Of a stretch of 64,000 bases of DNA, positions 47,733 to 59,131 are shown piece after piece. The DNA is taken from NCBI RefSeq assembly GCF_965363235.1, contig NC_134851.1:41072321-41136320 (forward strand). Reading direction: 5' to 3'. Below the pieces are notes generated by a model. That model was not told the DNA's origin. It ran no database searches and was given only the letters and a program-made list of their open reading frames with translations. The stretch comes from Mytilus galloprovincialis (taxonomy: Eukaryota; Mollusca; Bivalvia; Mytilida; Mytilidae). How positions within the stretch are numbered: the first letter of the stretch is position 1; each line of letters opens with the position of its first letter. The position numbers and the translations under genes were made by a program.

Positions 47733-47931
47733 CCGTATAGCGGGAAATTTTTGCGGGAGAAAATTTCGTGATTTTCATTGAATAAGGTATACAAAATATT
47801 TTGGCGGTTATAAATTTGGAGGATTTAAACTTTTATCAATAATTTTACATGTGCGCTTTTAAATTGGCGGAATTCATTTTGGCGATTTTGTTCTTTCTGC
47901 GAAAAATAAGAGAAAATAACCCGCTTTACGG
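47733..47931. mobile_element. 199-bp TA-flanked MITE
   Basis: Inverted ends CCGTATAGCGGG and CCCGCTTTACGG between TA dinucleotides. The matching part of copy A (near 11,310) lacks it. Tc1/mariner-type by TA target. Confidence 0.8.
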
Positions 47932-47999
47932 TACGTCCAAACATGAAAATGATTGCCTCCCTTGTCCATGGGACAGCAACCGAACAAAGAAAATAACTA

Positions 48000-49365
48000 C
48001 AAAATGTAAGACAAGAACTATATCTGTGATAGTCTCAAACAATGAAAGGTGTAAATATGTCATTACGTCAAGCTCTGAGTTGTCCGAGTCTATACAAGAA
48101 AACATTTAAAACTACGTATTAAGGAGCTACCGTTTGTATTACTGGGAGAGGGGATGGTGGGGCTTGGATAAAAAAAAAATTGTCCTGCATTTGTTTAGTT
48201 GTAATCTCTGTCCTGCGTTTTAATTTATCACTCTATTTGGTCTAGTTTTTTAGTATAGTTTTCTGATTTGTTTACATAACATGACACCCTGCCTTATTTT
48301 TTCTCAAAAATCATGTCCTGCCTTTTTTCTCTCATCCTAACTCCCCCTCCTCCACCTTTGAAAACCAAATGCTAGCTATCTAATGCAAAAGAAGATGAGT
48401 TAGACCACCCACATGGATATTTCAGACACCCGAATGTTCTTCATATTAAAATATTTGTCCTCTCACTCTCGAATCGCAACATGCTTAATATATTACATAG
48501 TCATATGTTCATTTCTGAAAGAGAAAATTTTTGCCTCCCTTGACTGACTGCAATCTTGTATGGGGAATAATGTATATAGGCAATCCTTTTGTTTTAATGT
48601 CTATGTTTCGTGGATTTTACATCAACAATGAAATACTGTGGATACCTTATTATTCGTGGGATACCATTTTTCGTGCATTTCGTTGGTGTGGGTGACACCA
48701 TGAAACGAAATTTTCAACCAATGACAGATTTCCTATAGGCTTGTATGCAAACTTTGGCAAAACCACGAAATTAGATATTCATGTAAATGTAAGGTGTCCT
48801 AAATCCACGAAAATAAATGATTCCGAAGTATTGTGAATCAAATGCCATTTTAACGTTCATCCAATCTGATGTTAAATAAAAGGGCTTGTTTTCTTCATTA
48901 TAGGATTTTACTCAACTCACAAATAACAACCTAATAAATGAAAACTTTCACAATCGCAATGAGAACCACTTCGTTCATTTTGAACACATGAACATTTTCA
49001 TTTTTTTGTAAACAGACTACAACTTACACCCTAAGTAAATTAGTATCTAGGTGCCTGTACAAGTCACCCTATACCATTTGGTTTCAGGTTTAAACTTTAG
49101 AATATAAAAAAGGGCAATATTTGAACGCTTTTCTTTGGTATATTGTTTTTTCTTTATAGTAGTGCATTAGGTTTTTCAAATGCCAGTTTCCACTTTGTTA
49201 ATTACACATATGAATGAAATATATCATTTCGATTGTTTTTGTGAAATTTGATAAAAGGCCAGATAATTAAGTAAGGGATATAAGCCAATAACAGTTTATT
49301 ATTTTCAATATTATACAGAATGGATTGTTAGATGCTTATATCTTACTTAAAGCATTGTTTAACAC
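48000..49365. other. Duplicated non-coding DNA with dispersed repeats
   Basis: Aligns with 13,117-15,680 minus the 885-bp TIR element. 48,605-48,835 is the TTCGTGGATT repeat. No gene recognised. Confidence 0.5.
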
Positions 49366-49369
49366 GTCG

Positions 49370-49482
49370 AAATAGGTAAAACAAAAGAAAAAGCAAGGAA
49401 AGACTGAAATAGGTAAAACAACAGAAAAGGCAAGGAAAGACTGAAATAGGTAAAACAAAAGCAAACGCAAGGAAAGACTTAT
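49370..49482. repeat. 37-bp tandem triplication
   Basis: Three units of GAAATAGGTAAAACAA plus GCAAGGAAAGACT. Copy A has one (15,680-15,715). Confidence 0.85.
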
Positions 49483-49839
49483 TTTCATCAAGTATGAAAA
49501 TTGTTTTGTGAATAAACTATCTTTACATTAAAAATATCCTACAAGTTGGTCCCTTTAAACAGTAGCTCAACTCAAAACAATAGAAAAAAAGAAAGTACAG
49601 CTGTGGTAAACAACATGTATTGCCACCTGAAGAATAAGACACAATCTATGCGTATCATGAGTTTTGCGTGCTCAAGGACTTCTCATATTCTCCGTTTAAA
49701 GTTTCCGTCAATAACTTTACATGCGTTTTGTGTTTCAAAATGGGTAAAATGATGAAAATATATTCTTAAAGCAAAAACGAAGAAAGAGATGTCGTTATTA
49801 GTGATTTTGTCTCTTCTTCTCGTCTTCACTCTTACATCC

Positions 49840-50130
49840 TCGCTCTCTCTCAGCCAGCCTCATATTCTCTCATCCCCACACTCCCACTCTCCCACTCTCG
49901 CTACCCCTCCCTCCCACTCTCGCGCAATCTCTCGCTTTCTCCCACTATCGCTCTCTACCAATCTCGCTCTCTCCCACTCTCGCTCTCTCGCAGTATCACT
50001 CTGTCCCACTCAAACACTCTAACACTCTCATATTTTGGCTCACTAGCTCTGTACCACTCTCCTAATTTTTTGCTCTCTAGCTTTGTCCCACTCTCTCCCA
50101 CTCTCGCTTCCTCACAATCTCTGTTGCCTA
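49840..50130. repeat. CT-rich low-complexity tract (copy B)
   Basis: Same CTCTCCCACTCTCGC composition as 16,040-16,420, shorter. Not coding. Confidence 0.8.
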
Positions 50131-51204
50131 CCTACTCTTTGGTTCCCTTCTTAGAATCTGATGTAATGGATATGTCCTTGCACAATTAACAGCCAAACAA
50201 GAGATACATAATAGCGGTGTCTGGTACAGGCAGTGCTTATGTTCTGCTCCGTCAAGACTTTGAATGAACAAGTCCCTCTAATCAGGAGAACACCGCTGCC
50301 TACCTGTATCCGATCGGCATCTCACCTTCAGTTAAACTTCATTAGGAGAGGAGCTAAACATTACATTGGACGTGAAACATTTTATATCTATACAAATTTT
50401 GTATGCTGTGGTATTTTTCCAATTAATTCCTTGCAGTTTAACCTTCATAAAGGATCTGAATAATATTTTGCTATAATTTGTAAAATGGTTGTTAACCATT
50501 CTATTCACCTTTTGAGTGTAATTGGCTTAAGATGTCTCAATTGTTTAATAATTTAGAAAATTACAACTAGACATATTAAGGGGTGATAACTATAATTGAT
50601 TTATTTTTTATTTCAAATGAATTGAGAACGTGTTACGTGTAATCAACCTCTCCTACCGGGTTCGAACTGGTTCCTTGATAGAAATTAGTCAAAAACCATC
50701 CACTGTCCTGACAGCTAATCGGTCTTTCATAGTGATAATGTCTTCCGATTGGACTTAGTTTGCTAGATGTTTGTTAAAATCTCGACAGGCCAATAGAATG
50801 TATGTCATTTCGTATGGCCATATGAATCCTAATTGGTAACTTGTCATTTTAATGAGTGTCATCAATTGACCTAGAGTTCCCAACCGTTCACAAACCTTTC
50901 CATAGCAGCTGATCATGAGTTCATCCCTGTTTTTTTTGTTTTGTTTTGTTTTGTTGTGTTGTTTTTATTTGTTTTTTTTTTTTTGGGGGGGGGGGGAGTT
51001 ATTTACGATGTTGTTTGTAGTGCTTTGTCGACAATTATGTGTCTCCTCGTCTTAAGACTGTTATTGTTTGTCTACGTAGAAGTCTGTCTTTCGTCAACAT
51101 ATTCATCATCTAATATTGTATTTGCACTATGGTACATGTGTTTCCCCCCTTTATCGTCATTTATGTTCTTCTGGTATAATGATAAAAAAAAGCAGAACTT
51201 TTAA

Positions 51205-51290
51205 TCAAACAGACGCAGTACTCAATATTACAGAACCATATATTAAACAGACGCATTATTCAACATTACAGAACAGACGCAATCAATGCT
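51205..51290. repeat. 38-bp minisatellite, short allele (copy B)
   Basis: Two to three units with CAGACGCAG and TTACAGAACC, as at 17,533. Confidence 0.7.
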
Positions 51291-51410
51291 AAACATAATA
51301 CAACTAAAGAAACAAACAAAACACTTTCAATTTTAATGTCTTTAATAATTTTGAGTCCCAATACAGAACGATCTTATTGGTGATTGATTTAAAACCTATC
51401 ATCCTTCTAC

Positions 51411-51450
51411 ATCAAACTGTGGCTTCATCACTTTTTACCACAGTTTTCAT
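51411..51450 (-). promoter_or_regulatory. SECIS element of the selenoprotein gene
   Basis: On the minus strand: core ATGA, a 9-bp stem AAACTGTGG with CCACAGTTT, a 15-nt apical loop opening TAAAAAGTG that supplies the conserved unpaired adenines 10 nt after the core, then the 3' TGAT. Below the core, after an internal loop, CTATCAT (51,460s) pairs with ATGATAG (51,390s), giving helix 1. It lies about 680 nt past the stop codon, with ATTAAA poly(A) signals 65-80 nt further on. This fits the eukaryotic SECIS consensus bound by SBP2. Confidence 0.88.
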
Positions 51451-51643
51451 TTATTGATAACATGATAGCTTTAAAAAATGAAAAATATGAACGGTGTACT
51501 GGACTTTTTAATGAACATTTCATAAATTTTACTTTCAGCTTTAATGACGAATATTTTCGTCTTGCTCAGATTTTAAACTAAATCTAGTTTTGTATAATGT
51601 AGTGGTTGTTCCTTAAATTTATCGCCAACTTATTTCTCTACTA

Positions 51644-51842
51644 CTGTAAATTTAGAAATTATTGCGTGCATTTATTATTGCGATTTTGTCATTTTAGACT
51701 TAAATGCGATTTTAATTTTCACGATTTTGAGAAAAATCCTGTTAAATTCATATAAAATATTTCAAAATGCGACTTTAAATTTCACTACTCAGTCGCATTT
51801 TTCGCAATAATAAAAACCACGCATTAATTTCTGAATTTACAG
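51644..51842. mobile_element. TA-flanked MITE in the selenoprotein 3' UTR
   Basis: 199 bp, inverted ends CTGTAAATTTAGAAATTATT and its near-inverse, flanked by TA. Copy A has the empty site (near 17,977). It sits between the stop codon and the SECIS. Confidence 0.88.
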
Positions 51843-52127
51843 TATAATTAACTGAATATTTTTTTAAGGTAAAGATATTCACGGATAAATTGATATTTTA
51901 TTTTTTTCCTATTTTTGTCTACTTTATTTTAAAATACTATTTTATCATTTATCAAAATAATTTATTTCCCCATAACCTTCAACTAATTTATTTAAAACAC
52001 AATTATTGCCTTGTATCGTAAAGTTTCAGTTTAGCATAAAAAGATTAAAATATTCAATTTCCTGTTGTTGTTTTTTTTTATTAAGAATTCCACTTTTTTA
52101 TGTCCGTCTTTTTAATCACATCCCGGT

Positions 52128-55100
52128 TTAACAAATGACACAACTAGCTTTCCTGCACGTTGATAATTCTTTTGGTTCCATGCCACGATCAGCTTGCCGT
52201 ATAACCTCAATCAGCTGAAAAATAAAAAAATTATAAGTCGTATTTCAGCAATTTATTGATAAAGAGAGGCACACATGTCAAAGGGATATTCAATCTTAAA
52301 AGTCAAAAACAAACTATAACCATACTATGGCAAAACAACAACACAAAGACCGTACACAAAACATTTTAACATAGAAAAAAAAGACAGCAAGAACTCCATA
52401 AAAAACGGAGGGGATCTCATTCTTGTGCTCTGAAATGATGGTTTCGTCCTGCTCAATGTCCGACTACCGTAACTGAGGTTTTTTTTGTTGCTTTATTCAA
52501 ATTGCAATAAGGTGCACTCGACTCCAATTCTAACTGACTAGGATTGCCAGTTTTTCTATCGAAGGTCGGTGGGTTTTTTTGCGGACACTCTGGCTTTCTC
52601 CACAAATAAAAACTGGCCTCCACAAAATAGCCAAGTGGTGCTTAAAAGTGGTGTTAAAACACAGAAAATGAAATCAAATTGCAATGCATGCATCAGTTGA
52701 ATGGTTTATATCATCTCACCTACAATCTTTATAAACTAATATCTACTTGTTAATTGTTCAGCTACCGTTCAACTGTTTGTGTATAGACTGGTGGATATGT
52801 TTAAAGAGGGAACGTTACTTGTGAAACGAAAAGCAACCTTGAATAACTGCCGCTATGCGTCTTCTTTGTATGCACATAATGTATTTAGTCACGTTTTTCT
52901 ATGTGTGACAATTTTTTCGTCTGTGGCCTTCTAATCGGTCTATTCCTATAGGAGACAGTGACCATTGAAATCCATTTATTTTCTGTGACAATCAAAATTA
53001 TTTCTGGTTGTTTTTTTGCTATCCCATCCACTTATATGTCCATGGCTAACAAGTATCACTTAAGCTAGCTTAGTAAATCGGGAATTGGAATGAAAAAGAC
53101 TGTATATGGCCAAGTGCCTAAAATCTTCAGTAATCTACAGGACATTTGCAAGTGGAGCAGGATTTGCTTACTCTTCCGAAGCGCCTGCGACCATCCCGGT
53201 TATTGCATGTATTCGTGTTGCTCGGTTTTCGGTTTTCTCTGTTGTGAATAACAAGTACTGTTAGTCTCACTCTATTCATCGTTTTTCGTTATTGAATATC
53301 TCTTGTATATTTTGACTCTCTTTTACATGACTTTAGTTCCTAATTCTATCGGTTTACCTATATTCAGTTTTTTATTTATATCTAAGGCCACCAAATATTT
53401 TAATCATACGGACCAGTGAAGTCCAACGCTAAAGATTATTTAACACAAACTTGGACTACTAAACATGATAAAAGAAATCTAACTTACATCCTCTTCGATT
53501 GGCCAACCTTTCAACTTCAGTTTAGAAAAAACCTCTTTATCATTGATCGTAATTTCAAATGCAGCTTAAGAAAAATATATATATATATGTATCATGTGTA
53601 TAAATATAGAGTATTACATTGATACACGACGTGAGTTATCGGATTTATCCAATCGTGATACATGTAGATAAATTATCAAATTTAAAGTCCTCTCCGAGGC
53701 TCGGACTGAAAAATTTATAATAAAACTATCGAGATTTGATAAATCCGATAATCCACACTTTACTATCTTATGCTAAGTTTCTCTTATGATTAAAAGATAA
53801 AATTTCTAAACTAAAAATCCCCTTCGAGTGCCTTGTACTTTCCACGAAGTTGTCAATTGCTATTAGAACATTTTGATAATATCAGGTAGCTGAGAAAGGT
53901 TGTGACCATTTCACTCGGCCAATCATCATCTGAGATCACAGGCAACAATACATTGATTAAATTGTTTTGTACAATGGTTCCGAAAGGGATATATTTCCAT
54001 AGAATTAGAGGGATAAGATGTGTTATGTTTGCCAGTGAAACTCCTCTCCACCAGAGACTAAGGTAACTGACATAAAATTCGAGGTTTACAATTATAGGTC
54101 ACAATACAGCCTTCAGACAATGAATAAAACCCATATACTACATAGTTATCTATAAACAGGCCAATAGATGGCAAACGTATAAACATTCAAGCGTGAAAAT
54201 TAAACTTACTATAGGGTTATTTTCAAGACAATGAACGAAAAACCCAATATGATATACTGCATTATATTGAAGTTATGGGTACAGATGATAGTAAATTAAT
54301 TCTAAAAATCCTTCGCTATTCATCTTACTCAATATTTCTCTTTGATCTCTCTCGAAGATGAGGGTCGTTTTCCCTGGCATTTATTTCAAACTTTAATTCG
54401 GATTATAATATTGTCATTTATAGAATAACAAATTATTTTCCCTTAGGATTTCTATCTTTTCATTTGAAACAAATAAATTATGATATGTGGGAAAAAGTAT
54501 AAAATTACATCTATCAGGAACCGCTTCTATTTTAAAAGACACAAGTTCTTATTGTCTTTTGTTTGAAAATGTTTGATAAACTAATTCGAAAAGTACAAGA
54601 AAGGGATAAATATTTAAAAATGCTTCAAAAACTAGAAAGAAAATTGCACTTGTCTTGTTATAGGATGTACAAGTACGCTGCCAGTTACGTCTGGTTGGAA
54701 AACGAAGATTATCTGTTATTTATAATATTCGACCAAAATTGCAAAATTGATTGATTGATTGTTGGTTGCTTAACGTTCAGTAGCAAATATTTCATGCATA
54801 TTCAGGACGAAAACAAGTTCACAATAAATACAATAGGTAGGTCTTGTCACAAGAGAGGCCATCTGGGATGATGGTCGGGGAAATTTGGACTGCCACTGGA
54901 AAATGAGGGTATACTGGATAGGGACAGAAATTTTGCCTTGCAACAGGCCACCTACGGACCCCTCAAAGAGTTGTTGCAAGGGTTCGAAACGTGCAAATAC
55001 TGTGGCACTCTCTTTACACGAGGCATCCGATGCAAAATTGCAAAACATTTGATAATTGATCTAATACTTAATTCATGTACTTCCAAGATAAACTTGAAAT

Positions 55101-58100
55101 ATTTGTCAATGGACAACAAGAAATTTTGTCGTCAACAAATAATGTAAAACGGTATCGGTTCTTATTTTGTACTGTTACACCAATGTCCCAGGTTAGGGAG
55201 AGGGTTGAGTGCTCATAAACATGATTCATTTTTTTACATAAATAAGGCCGTTAGTTTTCTCGTTTGAATTGTTTTACATTGTCATTTCGGGGTTGACTAT
55301 GCGGTATGGGCTTTGCTCATTGTTGAAGGCCGTACGATGACTTATAGTTGTTAATTTCTGTGTCATTTTGGTCTCATGTTGACAGTTGTCTCATCGGCAA
55401 CCATACCACATCTTCTTTTTGATATTAACCCCGTTATAATGTTCAAGTGCATGTCACAAGCCAGCAGTTTCCGGTTCAGCGGTTGTTGTTGGTTGGTTTC
55501 TGTATTTTATAGTTTACGTCGTTATCATTCTAGTTTACAGTAAGTTTATTATGTCTGCACCAACGGAATATCTCGTCTCGCAAAAAAAAAAAAGATAAAG
55601 GAGAACGCCTTTAAGCAATTTGTTTACATCTACAAGTATTTATCAATATTTGACAGAACAAAACCGAAAATATCAAGACACCTTTTGTGTAAAATTCCAA
55701 GGTTTGTTGCTTAGGTCTAGGATTTTGTCTTGCACTTCACATCTCCGGATATTGCATTATTGTAAATCTAAGGTAAAGTGAAACCTTTCTGAACCCAACC
55801 GCTTCGGGACTTGAGATTGTGTTCGGTTCTGGTAAAAGTTTGGTTTTATAATCAGGTTCATTACAAATAAAACTTTATATGACTTGACTTAAAACATAGT
55901 CTGGTTAAGACAGGTTTCATTGTATATAATTTTTGTCATATATATTTTCCTATATTTCTATATTGTAAACTATACGTACTTCTGCGACCCTTTGACCCTA
56001 CGACGTCAGCACCAGGTACCTCGGCAAGGATGCGTCCACGAAGCGCCTCATACTTGCCTGCATAACCTCACCCGCTACTGTAAAATATATGAAATGAGAT
56101 GTTAACATACATGTTTTCATAAGTATTTTTAAAATGGAGATACAAAAATCTCATTGTTGTCAGTGCATAAAGTTAATGAATAACATAAGGAAATCATTAC
56201 TTTTTTAATCAAAAAAAAAAACTGGCAATACTTTTATATGCATTCGCAAAATATTACTTCCTTGCATTGTTTTCAGGATAAATTTAAGATTAGGAATCAT
56301 AAATCAAATTAAATAAGAATTAGAAAATAAAGATATTTTATAGATGACACTTAAAGTAACAGCACTGCATTTTCCATAAATATGTGGTTCATTTCAATGA
56401 ACGATTGATTGACCAGTGGCAAATATTTCGTGCATGTTCAGGACGAAAGTAAATTACCAATGAATAAGTCATGTAGTATATGCGAATCGCGATGAAATGC
56501 GGGACATTTGGACTTCCACTGGAACAAGAGGGTGTTCTTGTAACCAACTTATTTTCGCGGATACTTTTTTTTTCGCGTTGAGATCTTTCAAGTTCACAAC
56601 GCAACGGTTTAATTTGACGATTTTCAAACTACTTGATGAAGCCAAATAATGAAAGATCCTTTTTTTACATATTCGCGGCGATTAATATACGAGTAACGAT
56701 TTTACTGACGAACGTCAGGAGAATAAATCGCTAGCTGAAATTATTTGGTTACTGTATTGGATAGAGACATCAATTCAGCCACGCAACAGGCTACCTTAGG
56801 GTCCCTCAGAGTTGTAAAACGGTTCATACTATATACAAGAGCCAGCGGATTTAACTTTTCAAGATCTTTCAATTATTTCTGCTTTACTGCCGGGTGAAGA
56901 TTGCTAAAATTATTATCAATTTAAGCACTTATTGGCTATTTCGTAGCATCCAGCTGTTTTAATAAGGAGGACAAAAGGGGGGGGGGGTAAATTGAAGAGC
57001 ACAAACGATCCTCACCATAAAATCCTTGCCGATATAAATTGGAATCGAAAACATCTGCCATGTGCGGATTCACAACCTGAGTGTTCACAGCCTAGTGGTA
57101 TAGCTTCTAGACCACTTGGTCACCACGATGCCTGATTGTCGGGAGAAGACACAGATATGACAACATGTCTTAACCCCCCCCCTTATGGTGTTCTTATGTC
57201 GAATGAAAATAGAAATTTAAAATAAAAAATATAGAATTATTTCCCATTCAGGTTTTATTTGTAAAAATTAAAAAAATATGTATAATTGTTTCAAATACTG
57301 AAAATATTTTATAGACTAAACTTTAAGTTCTGCATTTTCTATTTAAATCAGTATGTACTAGATATAAGAAGATGAGGTATGAGTGCCAATGAGACAACTC
57401 TATATCCAAGTCACTATTTGTAAAAGTAGCCCATTTTAATGAATTATTGATTAATATATTTTTACGTCCAGTAGCAAATAGTTCATGTATGTTTTGAACG
57501 AAGACAAGTTTATACATGTTATAATGCTTTAGAATAGTGATATAGGTTGATCGGGATAATAAAAATGCGAAAAATTCGGACGGCCACTGGAACAAGAGGA
57601 TATATTTGGATAGAATCAAAATTGAGCCTTGCAATAGGCCCCCAGCAGTTCTACAGTTTCATAACGTGCAGAGAGCGATGCACTATCTATACACGAGGCA
57701 TCGGATTTTCAATTCCCCATAAAAAGGGGATGCTGTTGTCGCTTTACTGCAGGTCGGAAGATCGATTAATTGATTGTAACCCTGAGAGTGTTCTCATGTC
57801 GGGAAACATATAAATTTAAAATATAAAATATAGAATTACTTCCTATTCAGGTATTTTTTGTGAAATTAAAACTTGCTGTGTCATGATTATCTGAATAATC
57901 CTTTATATGTTCACAGACCATTTTATAATAGATTCTATAATATGTGTTTAATGTATTATATACCTTTAAAAATTACTTAATTAGAAAAGAAGTCTAGGTC
58001 ATGCATTATATATCGATATTTATGAAAGTTTTCCATTTGTATATGCTTGTACTTAACACACAAGCCAGATTCGCTATTGATTTTATGATAAATTGATATT

Positions 58101-58745
58101 TAAGGTAAACATGGTAAACGACTTAAATTTGATAAATAATAATGTTTTTAAAATGTACATAGAATTATTAGAAAATGGAAACGGGTAATGTTTCAAGGAA
58201 ACAACAGATGCCGCACTTATTTCCGAAACATAGAAATGAATACTCGCATTGATACTATACTTGTTGCTTAATCAAAATAGTAACACACACTTCTTTCTTT
58301 ATTTATTCAAAAGATACCATTACATAAGCTCTGACATGTTTATCAGTGGTACATTTTGACCTATCAGACGATTTCTTTAAGTATAAACATAATTTTACAT
58401 GTATTTTTAGAAATGGGACCTACATAATTATATGTTTTAGACCAACATAATTATAGATTCAATGCCAGGTATTATGCACATTGCTTTTTCATTTATCTGT
58501 ATAAAGGAAGGGAATTATTTTCTATAAAAACTTGGTCAATAACAATAAGGACATATTTGCGTTTGACGTTTAGCAAACACCAATCAATCGATCTACCTAA
58601 ACTAAATTGAAATTCACCTGAAACTATTTGAATGAAAAAATCAATATCACAGCTGAATCCGTTTAATTTAAAAAAAATCTTAAAACAATAGATGTGAATA
58701 AAAAACAATAACATACCAGTACTCTACGTGAACTTTGACGCCCAT
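52128..58745 (-). CDS. Selenoprotein W/MIEN1-like (Rdx family), 4 exons, Sec-containing
   Basis: Coding exons on the minus strand: 58,745-58,717, 56,077-55,980, 53,564-53,488, 52,214-52,128 (29, 98, 77 and 87 bp). Every junction has GT/AG and the phases join exactly (TG|T, A|CT, GAT|CTG). The 96-residue product starts MGVKVHVEYC, then SG-Sec-GY, giving the CxxU redox motif at Cys10-Sec13 with UGA at 56,070-56,068. It continues KYEALRGRILAEVPGAD, AFEITINDKEVFSKL, GWPIEEDLIEVIRQADRG and ends CVIC, a CaaX box. The fold is thioredoxin-like. FEIxIN, FSKL and LIExIRxA match human MIEN1 (C35/Rdx12), whose own motif is CxxC and whose end is CVIL; SELENOW shares CxxU. A SECIS follows at 51,411-51,450. 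Known roles of the family are redox signalling and, for prenylated MIEN1, membrane-linked cell migration; the role here is inferred. Confidence 0.93.
52235..52950. repeat. Dispersed repeats inserted in intron 3 (copy B only)
   Basis: 52,250-52,470 is a diverged inverse of the CATTGTCAGTTTG module. 52,490-52,680 carries GCGGACACTCTGGCTTTCTC and AAATAAAAACTGGCCTCCAC, a repeat common in molluscs from memory. Copy A goes straight from exon 4 acceptor to the shared intron (near 18,470). Confidence 0.65.
53145..53335. repeat. Dispersed GAGCAGGATTTGCTTAC repeat
   Basis: Paralogue of 18,715-18,935. Confidence 0.6.
53610..53970. repeat. Single arm of the nested palindrome
   Basis: Matches the left arm at 19,207-19,600, including the inner TTATCGGATTTATCC / GATAAATCCGATAA pair. 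The facing right arm is missing and the shared flank (AAAGGGATATATTTCCATAG) follows directly. Confidence 0.8.
54750..55048 (+). repeat. Dispersed repeat R, copy B
   Basis: Paralogue of 20,760-21,060. It retains AATACAATAGGTAGGTCTTG and TTTACACGAGGCATCCGATG. Confidence 0.7.
55245..55430 (+). repeat. Dispersed repeat, TTGCTCATTGTTGAAGGCC
   Basis: Paralogue of 21,720-21,910. Confidence 0.7.
56405..56835 (+). repeat. Repeat R split by a TIR MITE, copy B
   Basis: MITE 56,541-56,751 with TAACCAACTTATTTTCGCGG at one end, as in copy A. Confidence 0.7.
57055..57132 (-). repeat. tRNA-derived SINE-like head, copy B
   Basis: A-box-like GTGACCAAGTGGTCTAGAAG and B-box-like GGTTGTGAATCCGC on the minus strand. 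Paralogue of 23,521-23,594. Confidence 0.45.
57455..57700 (+). repeat. Repeat R, diverged copy
   Basis: Paralogue of 23,920-24,190. Confidence 0.6.
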
Positions 58746-59131
58746 CTTTATTTTTTCTTTTTAGTTTTCCTGATACACAGATCCTCCTGTGATAGTTGTG
58801 GTTATACTTATAACAGGTATAATACAGGTAGATAGTTTGATAAAAATGCTTCGTCATATACTGATTAAATATAGTTGATACAGATCTAAATATGTGACTT
58901 ATATTTACATAGAAATTATCACAATTCGACCTTGTCGCGGATAGTAATTTTTATTAAGTTGATAATTTTGATTGGTTTATAAATTCGATAGTAATATTTG
59001 CATTTTAATCTTAACGAAATTTTGATTACTTTTTCTTGCAAGTATTGAAGATGTATAATTAGAAATAATTATTCAAAAATAGCATTCAAAATTGACAATT
59101 TCACTCTTCAATAGACTCATTATTTTCATAT

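Noticed and set aside
48011-48060. Deleted array in copy B instead of an empty site
   Set aside because: B has a single uninterrupted ATCTG with no remnant of the unit, which fits an insertion in A.
54770-55048. 92-codon minus-strand frame
   Set aside because: Falls within dispersed repeat R; the paralogous copy at 20,760 does not keep it intact.
56068-56070. UGA in the selenoprotein exon read as an ordinary premature stop
   Set aside because: It falls exactly at the Sec position of CxxU, is kept in both paralogues, the downstream frame is conserved through two more exons, and a SECIS follows.
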